A DNA stretch of 64,000 bases from Strongylocentrotus purpuratus (GCF_000002235.5 NW_022145526.1:1311001-1375000), one strand, 5' to 3'; counted from the stretch's first letter, positions 46,850 through 61,601 are shown. Made by a program: numbers and translations. The notes: a model not told the origin generated them from the sequence alone.

Positions 46850-49800
46850 CTGCGGAATTAAAACAAAATCAATCAAAAATACCTCAGTCACACCGAGAAG
46901 GCCGATACCAAACCGACTACAGACCCAAAATGCATGTCTGGTAGCTCGATCACACTTCCGGACCCGCCATCAATATCATGACATTTGAAAAACGACATTT
47001 TCGAATGGGGCCAATACAAGAGTGCAACAGTATACAATTAATACACAGCAGTGAGGGCATTAGTAAGAATTACCCACACAAGGTACTTTTGGAATAGTCT
47101 AACACGTCCGAGGCGGTAGCCGAGGGTGTTTGGACTGTTTTGAAGATACCGAGTGTGGGTAATTTTACTAATGCCCGAACAAAATGTTGTGTATTATTTT
47201 GTTTATAACAGTATGTTTTATTTGTTATATAAAATGATGTTTTATCACATGATTTTACTACCAAACGGTCATTACACTGTTAGAACGGTGTTTAAAATAT
47301 CACTGTTTAAAAGAATGTTGTTTAAAAAAGTAAACAACGTTGTTCAAAATCGAAAAATCAGTGCTCAATTGGCTTAAACAACTATCTATTAAAAAAAAAT
47401 TAATTAAACAGAGTTGTTTAAAAAGTCCCGGGGGCGTCGTTGATATTTTCTCGATACGCGATTGCAATTTGCGCACACACATGCGATATGCACAAAGTAT
47501 ACGTACATAATACATGCATGCAAGCATGCAGTGCTAGTGTGCAGTGCAGACGAAAATGGCGGAACACGGGGCAAGGCGACGACTTGGTTCTTCTCGGCTT
47601 CGCCGAGGGGGTTTAGGTGAAGTTATAGAGACAAATAATAATGTTGTCTGTCACTGCCATGAATATGATGAACACAGGTTGAAGTAAATTGGCAACAAGC
47701 TCTGCACGTTACAGTGTATAAATCGTTGTGATTATTGCAGAAGTGGTTCCAGTAGGTCATTTCACAAATTCATACAACCAGATAAACTATTAAACAGTTC
47801 TGTTTAAAATTTAAGCAACTCCTTTTAAACAACCCAGTTGTGCAGTAATACTGAATAAACAACAGTTGCATAGTAATTTAAACATTATTGTTTAAAATTT
47901 AAACAACTTGCTTTAAACAACCGAGTTGTGCAATTTTATTACTAAACAACTGTTGTTTAAAAGGTTTTCTAATTTATAAACAACTAAGTGTTTAAAATGT
48001 AAACAACCTTAATTTGTTTAATTTTTAAACAACAGTTGAGCGATTCACCGGTTAACTCGGGGTTGTTTAAAATTTTAAACAACTTGTTTAATTTTTTTCT
48101 AACAGTGTATAATTTGATAATGACCGGTTATTATCCAAATTACGCGTTAGGCAAAATAACCGCCTGGTCACGTGTACGTTTTCAACCAATCATTTGATTA
48201 TGATCTACGTCATCATCTTATAATTAATATTAATACCTCAGTCACGCTAACGAGACCGGTACCAGACCGGCTACAGTCCCAACACAAAACTGCAGTACGC
48301 CGGATGATAAAATTCATTCATTCTGAAAATGACATTGCTTCACAAAAATAGCCGTAGATTCAAAATGCTTTATTAACACAATCAAAGTTTTTAGTATCAT
48401 TTTTACTCGGAAAATAATATTCTACCGAATAAAACCGAATATTGTGTTAGCACTTCTTCTTCTGCAGATTTATTAATGAATTATTCTTGTTAGTGTGTTA
48501 TCACTTACAATTTTACATTATGTTTTGATGTTAGCATTTCTATTACACGTACATGTATTATTATACTGTGTATACGTTAACAAAATATTTTGTTCATGTT
48601 GTATCTTTGAAATGTAATAAGATTGTAAATGTAATTTAATTCAATAAGAAAGTTATAATCGTCGTCCTTGTTTCCATGAAAATCTATAACGTTTGTGTAA
48701 ATACGATAAAAATTAACCATGAAGAAAAACTTTGATTGAGAACGTTCTGAGGAGAAAATTCGGATAAAGTCGTGATAAGTATGAATGGATAAATCAAAAC
48801 TGTATACAACAGATTAGTACCATCGTAGGCCCCAGTGACAGCTAATTTCATGACAGTTTGCATAATCAACAATAAGAAAATTATGTGGAGAAAAAAATGT
48901 CTACAGAAATGGATTTTGAACAACTATCTGCAAAACGTTGCTCAATATGTTATTACAAAGCATATCATTTCTTCGTTATGAAAAGCAATGAATCAAATTT
49001 AGACAGCTCATACAGTAGTTTGTTCACAATTCCCGTTGGTTTTCGGGTTTATTTTTTGTCTGGGACGCACTTTAAGAGTTAAAGTTTGATGGCAATATAG
49101 TACCACGTAATAATAATGTGAGTCCAATCAAATTAATTGTTAGCATCTAATTAGCACTTCATCCATTCAAATTAGCCAATATTCTCTTATCGTTCTTCCG
49201 TTATGTATATTTGTATATTACCTATGTGATTCTAGGACACCTACATCCTGGACATCCACCCCCCCCCCCCCGGATAACCACCCCCCCCCCCCCCCAGTCA
49301 ACGGCCCCCTAGGACAACTAACTTCTAGGACAACTACCCCCTAGGACAACAACCCTCTAGGAAGATTACCCCCGGGACAACTAACCCCCGGACAACTATC
49401 ATAGGGCGTAGTTATTCTAGGGGGTAGTCGACTGGGGTGGTTATCGGGGGGTGGATGTCCAGGGGGTAGGTGTCCGGACACGTACCTTTGTCAATAATAT
49501 TATTACCATCCAGGGTTCTTAAGGACAGCATTTTTTAAACTGAAAGGGCAACCCTGTTTGAATGAAACTAAACAAAGAAAGGAAGAAGTTACTCTCTATT
49601 GGCTACCCCTCATGCCCCTCCCCATACTTTAATTTTAGCTTTGCTGGGCCCTGTCTTACAAAGTGTTGCGATTGATCCAAATCAATCGCAAGTCCTCTTA
49701 TCAATCGCAAGTTTGCAGTCTGCTATCTCTTATATACATAGTTGCGATTGATATCAATCGCAAGTAAGTTGCGACTAATATCAACTCTATGTTAGACAGG

Positions 49801-52800
49801 GCCCTGGTGTCACCATCTGTCTTACCAGTTTCGTCCATTGTAAATCCATTCACCAATTTGAATTGAGTGAATGTAAGTAGCTCCGTATAGCCGTTAAAAT
49901 CCATGTCGACACGAAATAGAGTGTAAGGCCCGATGAAATACATATACCTGTCAAATGTCAAAATACACAAAACTTCAATTCAATCCAATTAAAATAATAT
50001 TATTTCCATAACTCAATCAAAACATGAAAAACATAGAACTAATATGAAATTACATTTGCAATACAACATAAACCATGCAATTTATTTGTAATTATACAAT
50101 ATACAATGTCCACAAGTAAACAAGGCATGTTAGGATACCCACCTAAAACATTATTTATATATTTATTTATTCATTTTCATTTCGCATGACAAGTGTTCCC
50201 CATTGATATGATTGAAATATGCCCTTTACCGCTAAAGACTCGTTCAGGAATGACGCGGGAAACCGCCGCAAAAACCGCCCTCTTTGACGTGTAAATGAAT
50301 GGCGACTGTAAGCAACAAAGAATGTACAGGATAGTTGATTTATACATATGTTTAGAGCATAAGTTAAACCCATGAATGTCAAGCGCATAACACTTTACGT
50401 CACAATGAATGTTTAAAATATCCGCCGCGGTTTTGCCGCTTCATATCTAAACAACGGTTCTAGGACAATCACCCCCTGGGCAATCACCCCCCGGAAAATT
50501 ACCCCCTGGAAAACTACCCCCAAAGGACAATTACCCCCTGGAATATTACCCCCCGGAGAATCACCCCCGAGGACAACTACCCCCAAAAGACAATTACCCC
50601 CCCCCCCGGAAAATTACCCCCGGAAAATTACCCCCGAGGACAATGACCCCCCCGGGACAACTACCCCCCGAGGACAATTACACCCCGAGGACAATTACCC
50701 CCCCCCCCGAGGACAATTACCCCCCGACGACAATTACCCCCCGACGACAACTGCCCCTGCCTGATGACAATTACATCCGAGGACAATTACTCCCCGAGGA
50801 CAACTACCCCCCGAGGACAATTACCCCCCCCCCCCCGAGGACAATTACCCCCTAGGACAAATACCCCCCGATGACAACTACACCTGATGACAATTACCTC
50901 CGAGGACAATTACCCCCGAGGACAACTACCCCCGAGGACAATTACCCCCCCCCCCGAGGACAATTACCCCCGAGGACAATTACCCTCTAGGACAATTACC
51001 CCCCGATGACAACTACCCCTGATGACAATTACCTCCGAGGACAATTACCCCCGATGACAACTACCCCTGATGACAATTACCTCCGAGGACAATCACCCCC
51101 CCCCCCCCCCCGAGGACAACTACCCCCCGAAAATAATTACCCCCCGAGAACAATTCCCCCCGATGACAATTACCCCCCGAGGACAACTACCCCCGTGGAC
51201 AATCAGGATTCAATAGCAAAAGACGATCTGACACATTAAGAGATGGCTACGAGCCCATAAGATCCCCTGCATGAACCCATATTCTTTCAAATACTATAGC
51301 ACGTTGTCTTCCTCATTACTACACATTTGCTTTTATTATAATTTATGCAACACCAGTGCGGTTGCTAATTTCCACGAAAGATGTAAGTTTTAGGTAATCA
51401 TCCAGCGCTTTTCAAAATGCATAGAAATACGTTTCTCTGGAGCAGTCACGGTACCCTCTTAAGAAATGAAAATGTTCTCCCAAATCCCAAAGTCTTTACA
51501 GACTATTAATTTTGCTCTGGCTCTCGTCAAGTGCTATGCACACACGTATGGGCACATTTAAGAATAAAAAGGAGAAGACATTTTCAAACTGGTAAAAGTA
51601 GTTTGTAATCCACACACTAGAAACTATTTAAAGTACTAAAACCTTGCCGCCGAATGTACATAAATAAAAAGTGATATATTCGGTCATGACCTTGATACAC
51701 GAATATGAGGATATTCGGGCCTCTCGTTGCCCTTTATTGCCTTTCTGTCAAAATATTGTCAGCGAGCAAGGAAGGAAGACACTTTAGTATCTTAAAAATG
51801 TTATTTTCTCATGTAATTACATATTTTAACCGTTTCTGGTATTTTTTTTTCTTAAACAAAATCAACGTTTTCCAAATCGTTCTCTTGCGGCACCCCGGTT
51901 GAAAAACGCTGTGCTGAGTTAAAAAAATCGAATTAGATGAATGAGACAAGAGAGCGGATATTTATTTTCTTTTGACATGGCACCGTACATATAACTTGAA
52001 GGCAATTTCTATTTCAAAATAATTCAACGTACACGAAAACATATTATACTTCAGCAAGTTCAGCATGACAACAGAAATAAATAGATTACGTGAAGAAAAC
52101 CTTAATTATGGATCATGGCATGGATGAGGGCCCATTATACATACAAAGACAAATACACTATCAGCTGATTAAAAAAGTTACAAAGGATGCCTAAAGGAAA
52201 TCTTACATCCTAATTTCTTAGTTGTGCCATCGATGGTGAGAGAGGCTGTAACGCGTACTCATCTGCGCGCAATGTATTGTTCAATTTCTAAGAAATGTAA
52301 TTTCTGTTCTTTACTCGGTAGCAAAACTACAGGGGAATTAGGCGACCTCCACCCCCCATATCGAATCGAATAATTTAAAAAAACTGAATAACAAAGAAAA
52401 TGAAGGTTTATGCAATTTTCTGTAAATAGCAATTTGGAGAGAAGCTTTCGTTATACGTCACAGTGTTATAAATTCCTCGGGGGTGATTGTCATTGGGGGT
52501 AGTTGTCCTCCGGGGGTTATTGTCCTGGGGGGATTTTCCTCGCGGGTAGTGTTCCTGGGGGATAGTTGTCCTCTAGGGTAATAATAATAATAATAATAAC
52601 GTTTTATTGACCCAGGGCAGCCACTTCAGTTATGAAACTGCTCTTCCAGCGGGCCCTGCATAACATAATATGTTATTATACTACCCTTCTCCAATCAAAT
52701 ATGCAGAGCGCCTAGCTAGAAGGCAGAAGGACCCATTGTTATAAGTCGTTGGTATGACTCGGCCGGGGTTCGAACCCACGACCTCCCGTTCATGAGGCGG

Positions 52801-53993
52801 GTTCTCTAACCACTAGTCAACCATACCCAGTAGTGTCCATAGGGGGTAATTGTCCTCGGGGTTTGTTGTCCTCGGGGGTAATTGTCATCGGGGGTAGTTG
52901 TCCTCGGGGGTAGTTGTCCTCGGGGGGTAATTGTCCTCGGGGGTAGTTGTCCTCGGGGGGGGGTAATTGTCCCTGGGGGGTAGTTGTCCTCGGGGGGGGG
53001 GTAATTCTCCGGGGGGTAATTTTCCGGGGGGTAATTGTCCTTGGGGGGTAATTGTCCTCGGGGGTAATTCTCCGGGGGGTAATTTTCCGGGGGTAATCGT
53101 CCTAAGGGGGTAGTTTTCTGGGGGGTGATTGTCCGGGGGGTAATTGTCCTGATACGCTAAACAACCCTTTAGTGTTTCACGAAAGCGCCTTTGTGCGTGG
53201 CACAACTTACTGTATACGCTATTATCGTTCCATAACGTATTGAATGAGAAAGTTATGAAATATGCATTATACGCGTACACGAGTGCGGTCATAGGTTCAA
53301 CGATGGAGCTCGAAATTGTTTCCTCCCCAATCCCACCCCTGTATGTGTATAGGAGGGAACTTTATATATTGGGAGCTCAATGGAATGACTGACCAATCAG
53401 AAACAAGTTCCACTGTCGCAACATTTGTACATCACTACGCTATGGTCGTGTTCAGAGCTAATTGATCTGATTTGTTTGGAGCGCTATGATTGAACCTATG
53501 ACGGTGATCGAGTATAAGCGTATATGGGCGTGTCACAACTATCTTTCTCAGTAGCTTTTCTTACCCCCTCTGTTGGTCAATGATAAAACGGGGAAAATTG
53601 TCTACTGTATTGAGTACTTCAGATTCACCGTCATAAGAATCATCAGAAGGCAGGAAGAAGGGAGCTCGACACATTTCATCAACAGATCTCCAGTAAAGCA
53701 TTTTCCCAGCACTATACACTTCCAGGTCGTTGATAACTTAAAGAGAAAAAGAAAAAAGAAAATGTCGTTACCTCTAGCTTCAATTTTCTTTTTAATGTGT
53801 TTTAACGAATTGATTGATTGTATTTCAGTAATAGATTAGAACGAATTACAAGAAATCTATGGCAAGGATTCCTGACGGAGGTGAATTTTTAGAAGATTGG
53901 ATGGTTTGTGTAGGCATGTATTATTATTATCATTATTATTATTATTATCATTTTTGTTTTTGTTAGTGTTATTACTATTGGTACCATTATAAG

Positions 53994-54029
<36 letters not shown>

Positions 54030-57000
54030 CATCATCATCATCATCATTGTTTATCATCATTATTACTACTAGTAATAGTAGTAGTAGTAGTAGTAGTATC
54101 ATTACTATTATTATGACTAATATTATTATCATTAATATATGAACACTAATATTGTTACCTCCGCTACATCCGCTCCTGTATTGCTTCTCCCAACTTTGGG
54201 CCCCGTCGAACATAAATATATATAAAGAGAATGATGTTTTTGATGGAATCCAGTAGAGCGTATCATCGACGTCGTCGTACGCGAAATCGTTGATGACGAG
54301 GTTCGAAACGAAATAAGGTGTTAACCTCAAATCCGATACATTGGCTAGCATTACGTGTGTTTCATCGACGCTTTTGATTAGCAGCTGCACGACGAACTCT
54401 TCCGTATCAAATAAATAAATAATAATTATAAAACAGTTTTTATATAGTGCATATTGCCTTTGAAAAAGGGGGTATCATTGCGCGTGAATTCAAGTGAGAA
54501 CGAAGTGAAACAAATAGAAAAATGGCTGGGAAATGTCTTTGTCTAATGAGTAAAATGTCAGAGGTAAAAAATGTAATTAGGAAACACATACATATATTTG
54601 CCCATGCAAATTTTTATGTCTGTATGGAAGTTGAAAAAGGTTTATTTCTTGTTCTTCTTGATTTCTTGTAATATTCTTCTTCTCTTCGTTTTCCCTCTTC
54701 TTCCTTTTTGTTTTCTACTTCTTCTTTTTTTTTCTCCTTTTACTTCTTCTTCTCCTTTTCCTAGTGATCATGTAAGGGCTATAAAGCCTATCATGAAGAT
54801 GAACAGAACAAGCATAAGAGGTAGACAAGCGAGGTATAATGGCATAAGAAGTGTCGAGGTCGAGTGGTTTAAGCACTTGACTTGAAATTCAAAGGTCGTG
54901 GTCCGATCCCCGACACGGCCCTAATGCCCTTTGGCTACATTTGCCTACATCAATACCAAAGAACGAAATGAGGACAGACGAAAGCATTTGAGCTAGTAAT
55001 TGCCTATGCCCTCACAGTGACCATAATTATGGTAGGAATACTCCCCAACTCCCCAGGGAGTGGAGATGGTGCACATTGTGCGTGAATGAATATGAATAAT
55101 ATCTGTAAAGCGCTTAGAGACGATATTCCGTATTAAGCGGTATATCAATCCGGATTATTATTTTTATTTTCACAAGGGCACCACAGCCCTCAGCTCTAGT
55201 AGCTGACAGACAGTTATCATTGTGTTCATCGTGTGCTATATTTCCTTGTTGGATGTTAATATAGTACACAATCGCAGCCTAGAACACTTCCAGGGCCTAC
55301 TCCTGAGGCATCTTAAGCCCATCTTACACTATACGATCTGACTACGATGAGATATAGGAAGAATTGGCAATTGCAGCTGATTTGAAAAAAAATTGAACTT
55401 CTAAATTCGGGCCATTGCCGTTGATGCCAGGAATTTTAAAAAGAAAAATAAGCTCAAAAATACTCACATTGGCAACAAATTGAAAGGTTCTGAATCTTAA
55501 TTTTCAATCAAAATTTGCGATTTTCTCAACTGTTTGTCAATTCCATACACATAAACATTTTTCTAATAGACCTTATATTTCATTAGAACAATGAAGCAAT
55601 AAAAGGAAAACAATATTGTTGCCAATTTGAAGAACAACATGTGATCAATGTAGCTCTAAAAATAATTTCTGTCTTGAAAGGGTTAAAGTGAATTACCGCA
55701 TCTTTCTCCATCGTAACCAGGCGGACACTCGCAGCTGTGTAAGCCAATGCTTCCATCAATACAGGTCGCTCCATTGAGACAGGGGTCCAACGAACAAGCT
55801 TTTTCTGTCGCTGATTTAAAACAAAAAGTTGATAAATCTATTTTGTTATAATAACATGATCACAGACACTTTCGAAAGATTATCTCAAAAGCAATGTCAA
55901 TACCCTATTGTATGTCCTATATACATCATGTTTGGATTACAATATCATTCCAATGATTTTACAGGTGACATACAAACCCATGCAAATTGCCTCAGGGTGG
56001 GTGCAGGGAATTGGAGACCGCAGGGAATTGGAGACCACCAAGCTTGAACCCATCACTGTCTGTCCGTGTTGGCTCCAATATTGCTATAGCGCCATTTGTG
56101 GCTTTTCACAACACTACTGCATATATCCGATCATTTTGAAGACTACGGTGTGCTCTTTCTCCGAGAAAAATTGGCAAATTTACCAAGGTAACCAATTTTG
56201 ATCGTAAGATTTTGCTCTGATACAAATAATATTAAACTGTATGTATGTGTAACAATTTTCATGTGTATGTAAATTATGTTAATGTGCTTAAGGGTCTCCA
56301 ATTCCCTGCACCCTCCCTACGTTGATTTTTCGAAATTAGTTGTGATAGTTGCGAAATTAGTTGAACAGTAATTGTTCATGTGGTAGTATCTTTAACAGTA
56401 CTTATTCGTTTTGTGCATGGTGTTAGATTTAGTACTTTGTAATCAAGTTTCACATTTTGCTTGTAGAGCGCATAGAGATATTTCGTTTTTTTTTATTATG
56501 CGCTCACCCCTCAGTTGTTTATCAATTATTTATACAATTATTCTATAAATAATTGATGAATAACTGAGGGGTGAAGTGCGGGAAGTACAGATTTAGAGGG
56601 AGGGACGAGGGAATAGAGAGGGGAAGAGAGACAGACAGGGAGAGAGAGAGAGGGGAGAGAGAAGCTGCATGAAATCACACTGTGTGCATAATTTCCACTC
56701 CGTGGGGAGCATTCTAGCCAGGAGTTCTACCGGGTACCCATTTAACACCTGGGTGGAGAGTAGCAAGTGCAGGTTAATATCTTGCCAAAGGATATTAGTG
56801 CCGTGTCGGGATTCGAACCCTCGAGCTTCGCATCTCCAGTCAAGCGCCTTAAACCACTCGACCACGATACACCCACTTTTGAAGCAAAAACTACATGTTA
56901 TCCAGTATATTATACCAAAAGAGCGTATAACCATTTAATTATTTCAAATACATATTAGGGTTGAAAATTTGTATAAAATATATTTTTCAGTACTTTTCTT

Positions 57001-57476
57001 GTTCATGACTTTTTTCTTATTAACGTATTTGAAACATGTAAACTATATAAATACTTAGTAATCAACTAAGGCATAAAGTATGGGAATAACAGATTTAGAT
57101 GGAGGGAGGTGGGGGTAAAGAGGGAAAGAGAGGGAAAGATAGACAGAGAGAGACAGAGAGACAAACAGAGAGAGAGTCAGACAGAGAGAGAGTCACAAAG
57201 AGAGAGGGAGAGAGAGAGAGAGAGAGGGAAAGGGGGGGGGGAGAAGCTGCATGTAATCACACTGGATAAAAGCTAAAGCCAACTCGTACCATTCGAAAAG
57301 CAATCATCGATGTGACCAGCCCTGTCCGTACCGATCATACTGGTTTGGGGGGCACTTTGAGGTTCCCCTCTATTCGCAACGCCTTGAATTATGCTGACCC
57401 TAGTTCCGTCTTTGTGCAGTATAGATGGGCAGTCTATGATTGGTCGACACAAAGCCCCTGTGTATACTCCTGTCAA

Positions 57477-57507
<31 letters not shown>

Positions 57508-59535
57508 TTAGTAATGATAACATTTATAGTAATATTGATTTTAATTCATATACAGCTTTTTTTAATCCAATTACCCCCACAGAAATAATCAATATTGTAA
57601 GTAAATTAAAAATAATAAGAGTTGTGGTCATGATGATGTAAGTGTTAAATTATTGAAAAAAGTCGTTCATATTATATCATGTCCTTTAAGTGCAATATTC
57701 AATATTTCTTTATGTGCAGGTATAGTACCAGAGCAATTAAAACTTGCAAAGGTTATTCCTGTTTTTAAAAAAGGCACTAATGAAAATGTTTCTAATTATC
57801 GACCTATATCTATACTCCCTGTTTTCTCAAAGATTTTAGAAAGAGCTGTTTATAATCGACTTTTTATGTTTTTAAATAAGTGTAATATTATCACTGAATG
57901 TCAATATAGTTTTAGACCTGGGCACTCTACATCTAATGCAATTATGCATTTTATTTATAATGTTTTGAAAACTTTTGAAAATAATCATATCTTAATGGGC
58001 CTTTTTTTAGATTTAAGTAAATCATCTGATACATTAGACCACACTATTTTGTTGAAAAAATTATATTATTATGGTAGTCGTGGAGTAACTTTAAAATGGT
58101 TTGAAAGTTATTTAGAAAATAGAACCCAATTTGTACAAATAAATAAAGATAAGTCTAATATTGAAAAACTTAGATGTGGAGTGCCTCAAGGATCCATCCT
58201 TGGATCTCTTTTATTTATTATTTATGTTAATGACATGTGCAATATTTCTGATAAACTAAAGTTTATTTTATATGCTGATGACACAAGTGTTTTTATGTCT
58301 CATTCTGATGTCCAGGTTTTACAAAATGTTTTTAAGCAAGAAATTTTGAAACTTTCTAATTGGTTTTTATATAATAAATTGGTTTTAAATTATGATAAAA
58401 CTAAGTTTATGGTTTTTACAAATAGAAATATTGATTTTAACAACATTCACTTACGAGTAAATGATCATAATTTTGAACGTGTAGATAATCTTAAGTTTTT
58501 AGGTATTGTAATTAATCATGAATTGAAGTCGCATGAGCATATAAATGTGGTGTGCAATAAAATAGCAAAATATATTGGTATTTTATATAAAGTTCATTTT
58601 TATCCCTTAAATATTTTGAAAATGTTGTATCATACTTTAATATCACCATATTTTAATTACTGTATAGTTGCATGGGCAAATTTTAATAAAAATGATATGT
58701 TAAGGTTACTTAAGCTTCAAAAGAAAGCAATACGCATTATAACTCATTCCCAATATTATGCTCACTGTAATCCTTTATTTTGTAAACTTGGAATTTTGAA
58801 TGTAATCGATATGCATAATTTTTATATTGCAGTTTTCATGTTTTCATGTTTTAATGGCAGCTTGCCTACCTTTTTATCTACATGTTTTAACTTGTACTGT
58901 GATGTGCATAATTTTAATACTAGAAATGCCCTAAATTATCACCTCCCCAAGATTAGAACGACTTGTATGAAAAATTCACTATTTTTTAAAGGACCATTAA
59001 TATGGAATAGTATATCTCAGGAAATTAAAAAATGTAAAACTCTCAATCTTTTTAAAATCAAATATAAACAATTTCTGTTAAACAAGTTTAATAATCAGTA
59101 TCAATAGTATCGGCCAATTTTTGACATTGTTTTTTGTATATACTCTGATCGTGCATGATAGTAAGTTTTAATATGTTCTTTGTTTTTTGTTCTGTTCTTT
59201 TGTTCTCGTTTTCATGTATGTGTATTTTTAGGGGTAGGCTTTTATATAAGGAACTTCCCTCCTTTCTGCCTATCCCAAATCCTCTTATAAACTGCCATTG
59301 TATTTGTTATTACTTTCTTGTGTCTTTTTATATTTATAACTCCATTCTGTATTTGTATGTTTTAAATGTTTTTATGAAGAGTATTGAATAAACTTTGAAT
59401 TTGAATTGAATTTGAATTTGATGGTGATGATAGTAAACCTAGTATTAAGAAGATTATGATGGTAATGATGATAGTAAACCTAGTATTAATAATGATAACA
59501 ATAGTACAAACTATACTACTACTACACTACTACTA

Positions 59536-59578
<43 letters not shown>

Positions 59579-61601
59579 GCTGCTGCTACTACTACTACTA
59601 CCACTACTACTTATAATAATGATAATACATGTAGTATTAACATGTCCGAGCTCTTATTCGTTCTAGTTTGGATTACTGCAATAGTATTCATACTGATTTG
59701 TGTGATAGAGATAGAGAAAACTTGACACTGTTCCAGAATTGTGCCGCTAGATTAATCTTTGGCCTTGGGTCTAGAACTCATACTTCACCCTTACTTAAGG
59801 AGCTCCACTGGTTTCATCTACACCAACGTGTTCTGTTTAAAGTCTGTTTGTATGCCTTCAAAATACTCAATCATTTGGCACCTGAATATTTTAATGATAC
59901 CCTCCAAATATATACACCATCTCGTAATCTTACCGACACATGTAAACTTATCATTCCCAAATCTAGACTCTCAGCAGCTGAAATGTTTTGCAGTAGCCGC
60001 ATCAAAGACTTGAAACAACATCCCCCTTTCCATGAAGAAAATTACCTGTCTTGCCACTTTCAAAAGATCCCTCAAAACTTACCTTTTCCCCCCTGATCTA
60101 CTTCATGTGAGACTATAAATGTTTATCCTCTTTTCATACATTTTTATTTGTATTAGCGCTATGGTGCCTATTGTTTTTAGCGCTCCTAGATATTCTTTAT
60201 TATTAATAATAATAATAATAATAATAAAAATATTAACAACAATAATAACGAAAACAAGACCAATAATGATGATAAATACTATTACTCATAATAATAATAA
60301 TCATAATAAACATAATAATTGAAATGAATTTCCTCTGCGAGATAGAATAAACATTGACAATAATAATAATACATAATATTAAAAATAATCGTCATCATCA
60401 TCATCATGCTCATAAGAATGATAATAGCGATAATGTTATAGCATTAGACTGTATACCATGCTTGGACGGGTGATATAGTTATCAGGTTTCCTGAGAATTA
60501 TTTTTTTCCTATTGCTTATTTGAATCTTTCGTTCATTTTTGAAAAATAATTTATAATTCATCGTGAACGAGAAATAGTCCAACATTCGTTTGCATAAATT
60601 ATTGATAAACATTAATTTTCGGTCAGATCTATCATTTCTTTTTACCTTGTCACACACAAAAAGTGAGACAAACCATTACATAATCAATCATCTCTTTAGA
60701 TTTAAATACTTGTAACTCCCCCCCCCCCCCACCTCCTCTGTCCCCGCCCCATGTTTCATCGCTCTCTCTGTCTCTCTCTGTCTCTCTTTCTCTGTCTCTC
60801 TTCTCTCCGTATCTCTCTCTTCTCTCTTTCTCTCTCTCTCTGTCTCTGTCTCTCCTCATCCCATTCTCTCCATCTCTCGTATTCCCTCTCTCCTCGCCTT
60901 CCTCTTATCTCATTCCCTCTCTCCTCGCCTTATTCTCATCTTTCTCTCTCGGTACTTGTCTAACTCTTTCTCTCTCTCTCTCACTCACTCTCTTCTCTCT
61001 TCTTCAATTCAAATGATTTTATTTTTCATGGAAAACATAATACAAGACTATTTATATCACTAAAAATATGCAATGAAACGACAAATATAATGGAAACAGC
61101 ACGAGAAAAGAGGAGCTAACTTAAAGCAGAGCTTGTTGAAGTGTTAGTTCCTCAGATGCTGTTTTACAATTATAACATGAACAAAGTATGCTTAGAAATC
61201 AATAAATAGACAAATATGTAGCTAAGAAATTCTAAATTTGAGGGAAAACATATTTTTTTCAAAAAAGGAAAAATTGGAGGAAAATAGTAGAATTCAAAAA
61301 GAAAGAAGATACAAAAAAAGGGATAATGAAAGATGGCAAAAAGCTCTAGAAAAGGGAAATTGGATCAGTAGAATGAGGAAGAAAGGGATTGAGAAAGAGA
61401 TTGAGTCGAGAGTCAAACAAACCGAGACTCGATCATGTATATGTGTTTAAAGTTTAATCTTTAGCTTTTGTTAAATGTGTATAGACTGGTACTTTGTTAA
61501 AGAGATGGATCCATGTTATTCCAGAATACTGGACCGGTGTAAATAATTGTTTTTTGTGCGAAAGCTGTTCTCCTTCTATCTCTTTCTATCATTTTCTCTC
61601 T

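Noticed and set aside
52777..52832. Functional tRNA gene with CAT anticodon
   Set aside because: The head continues into SINE sequence with no terminator, and it lies inside an interrupted minisatellite.
50643..53292. Open frames with [18 protein letters not shown] repeats
   Set aside because: They are frames of the 16-bp minisatellite; the unit is not a multiple of three and its length varies.
59456..59725. Thr-rich open frame
   Set aside because: Translation of the ACT microsatellite running into a LINE remnant.
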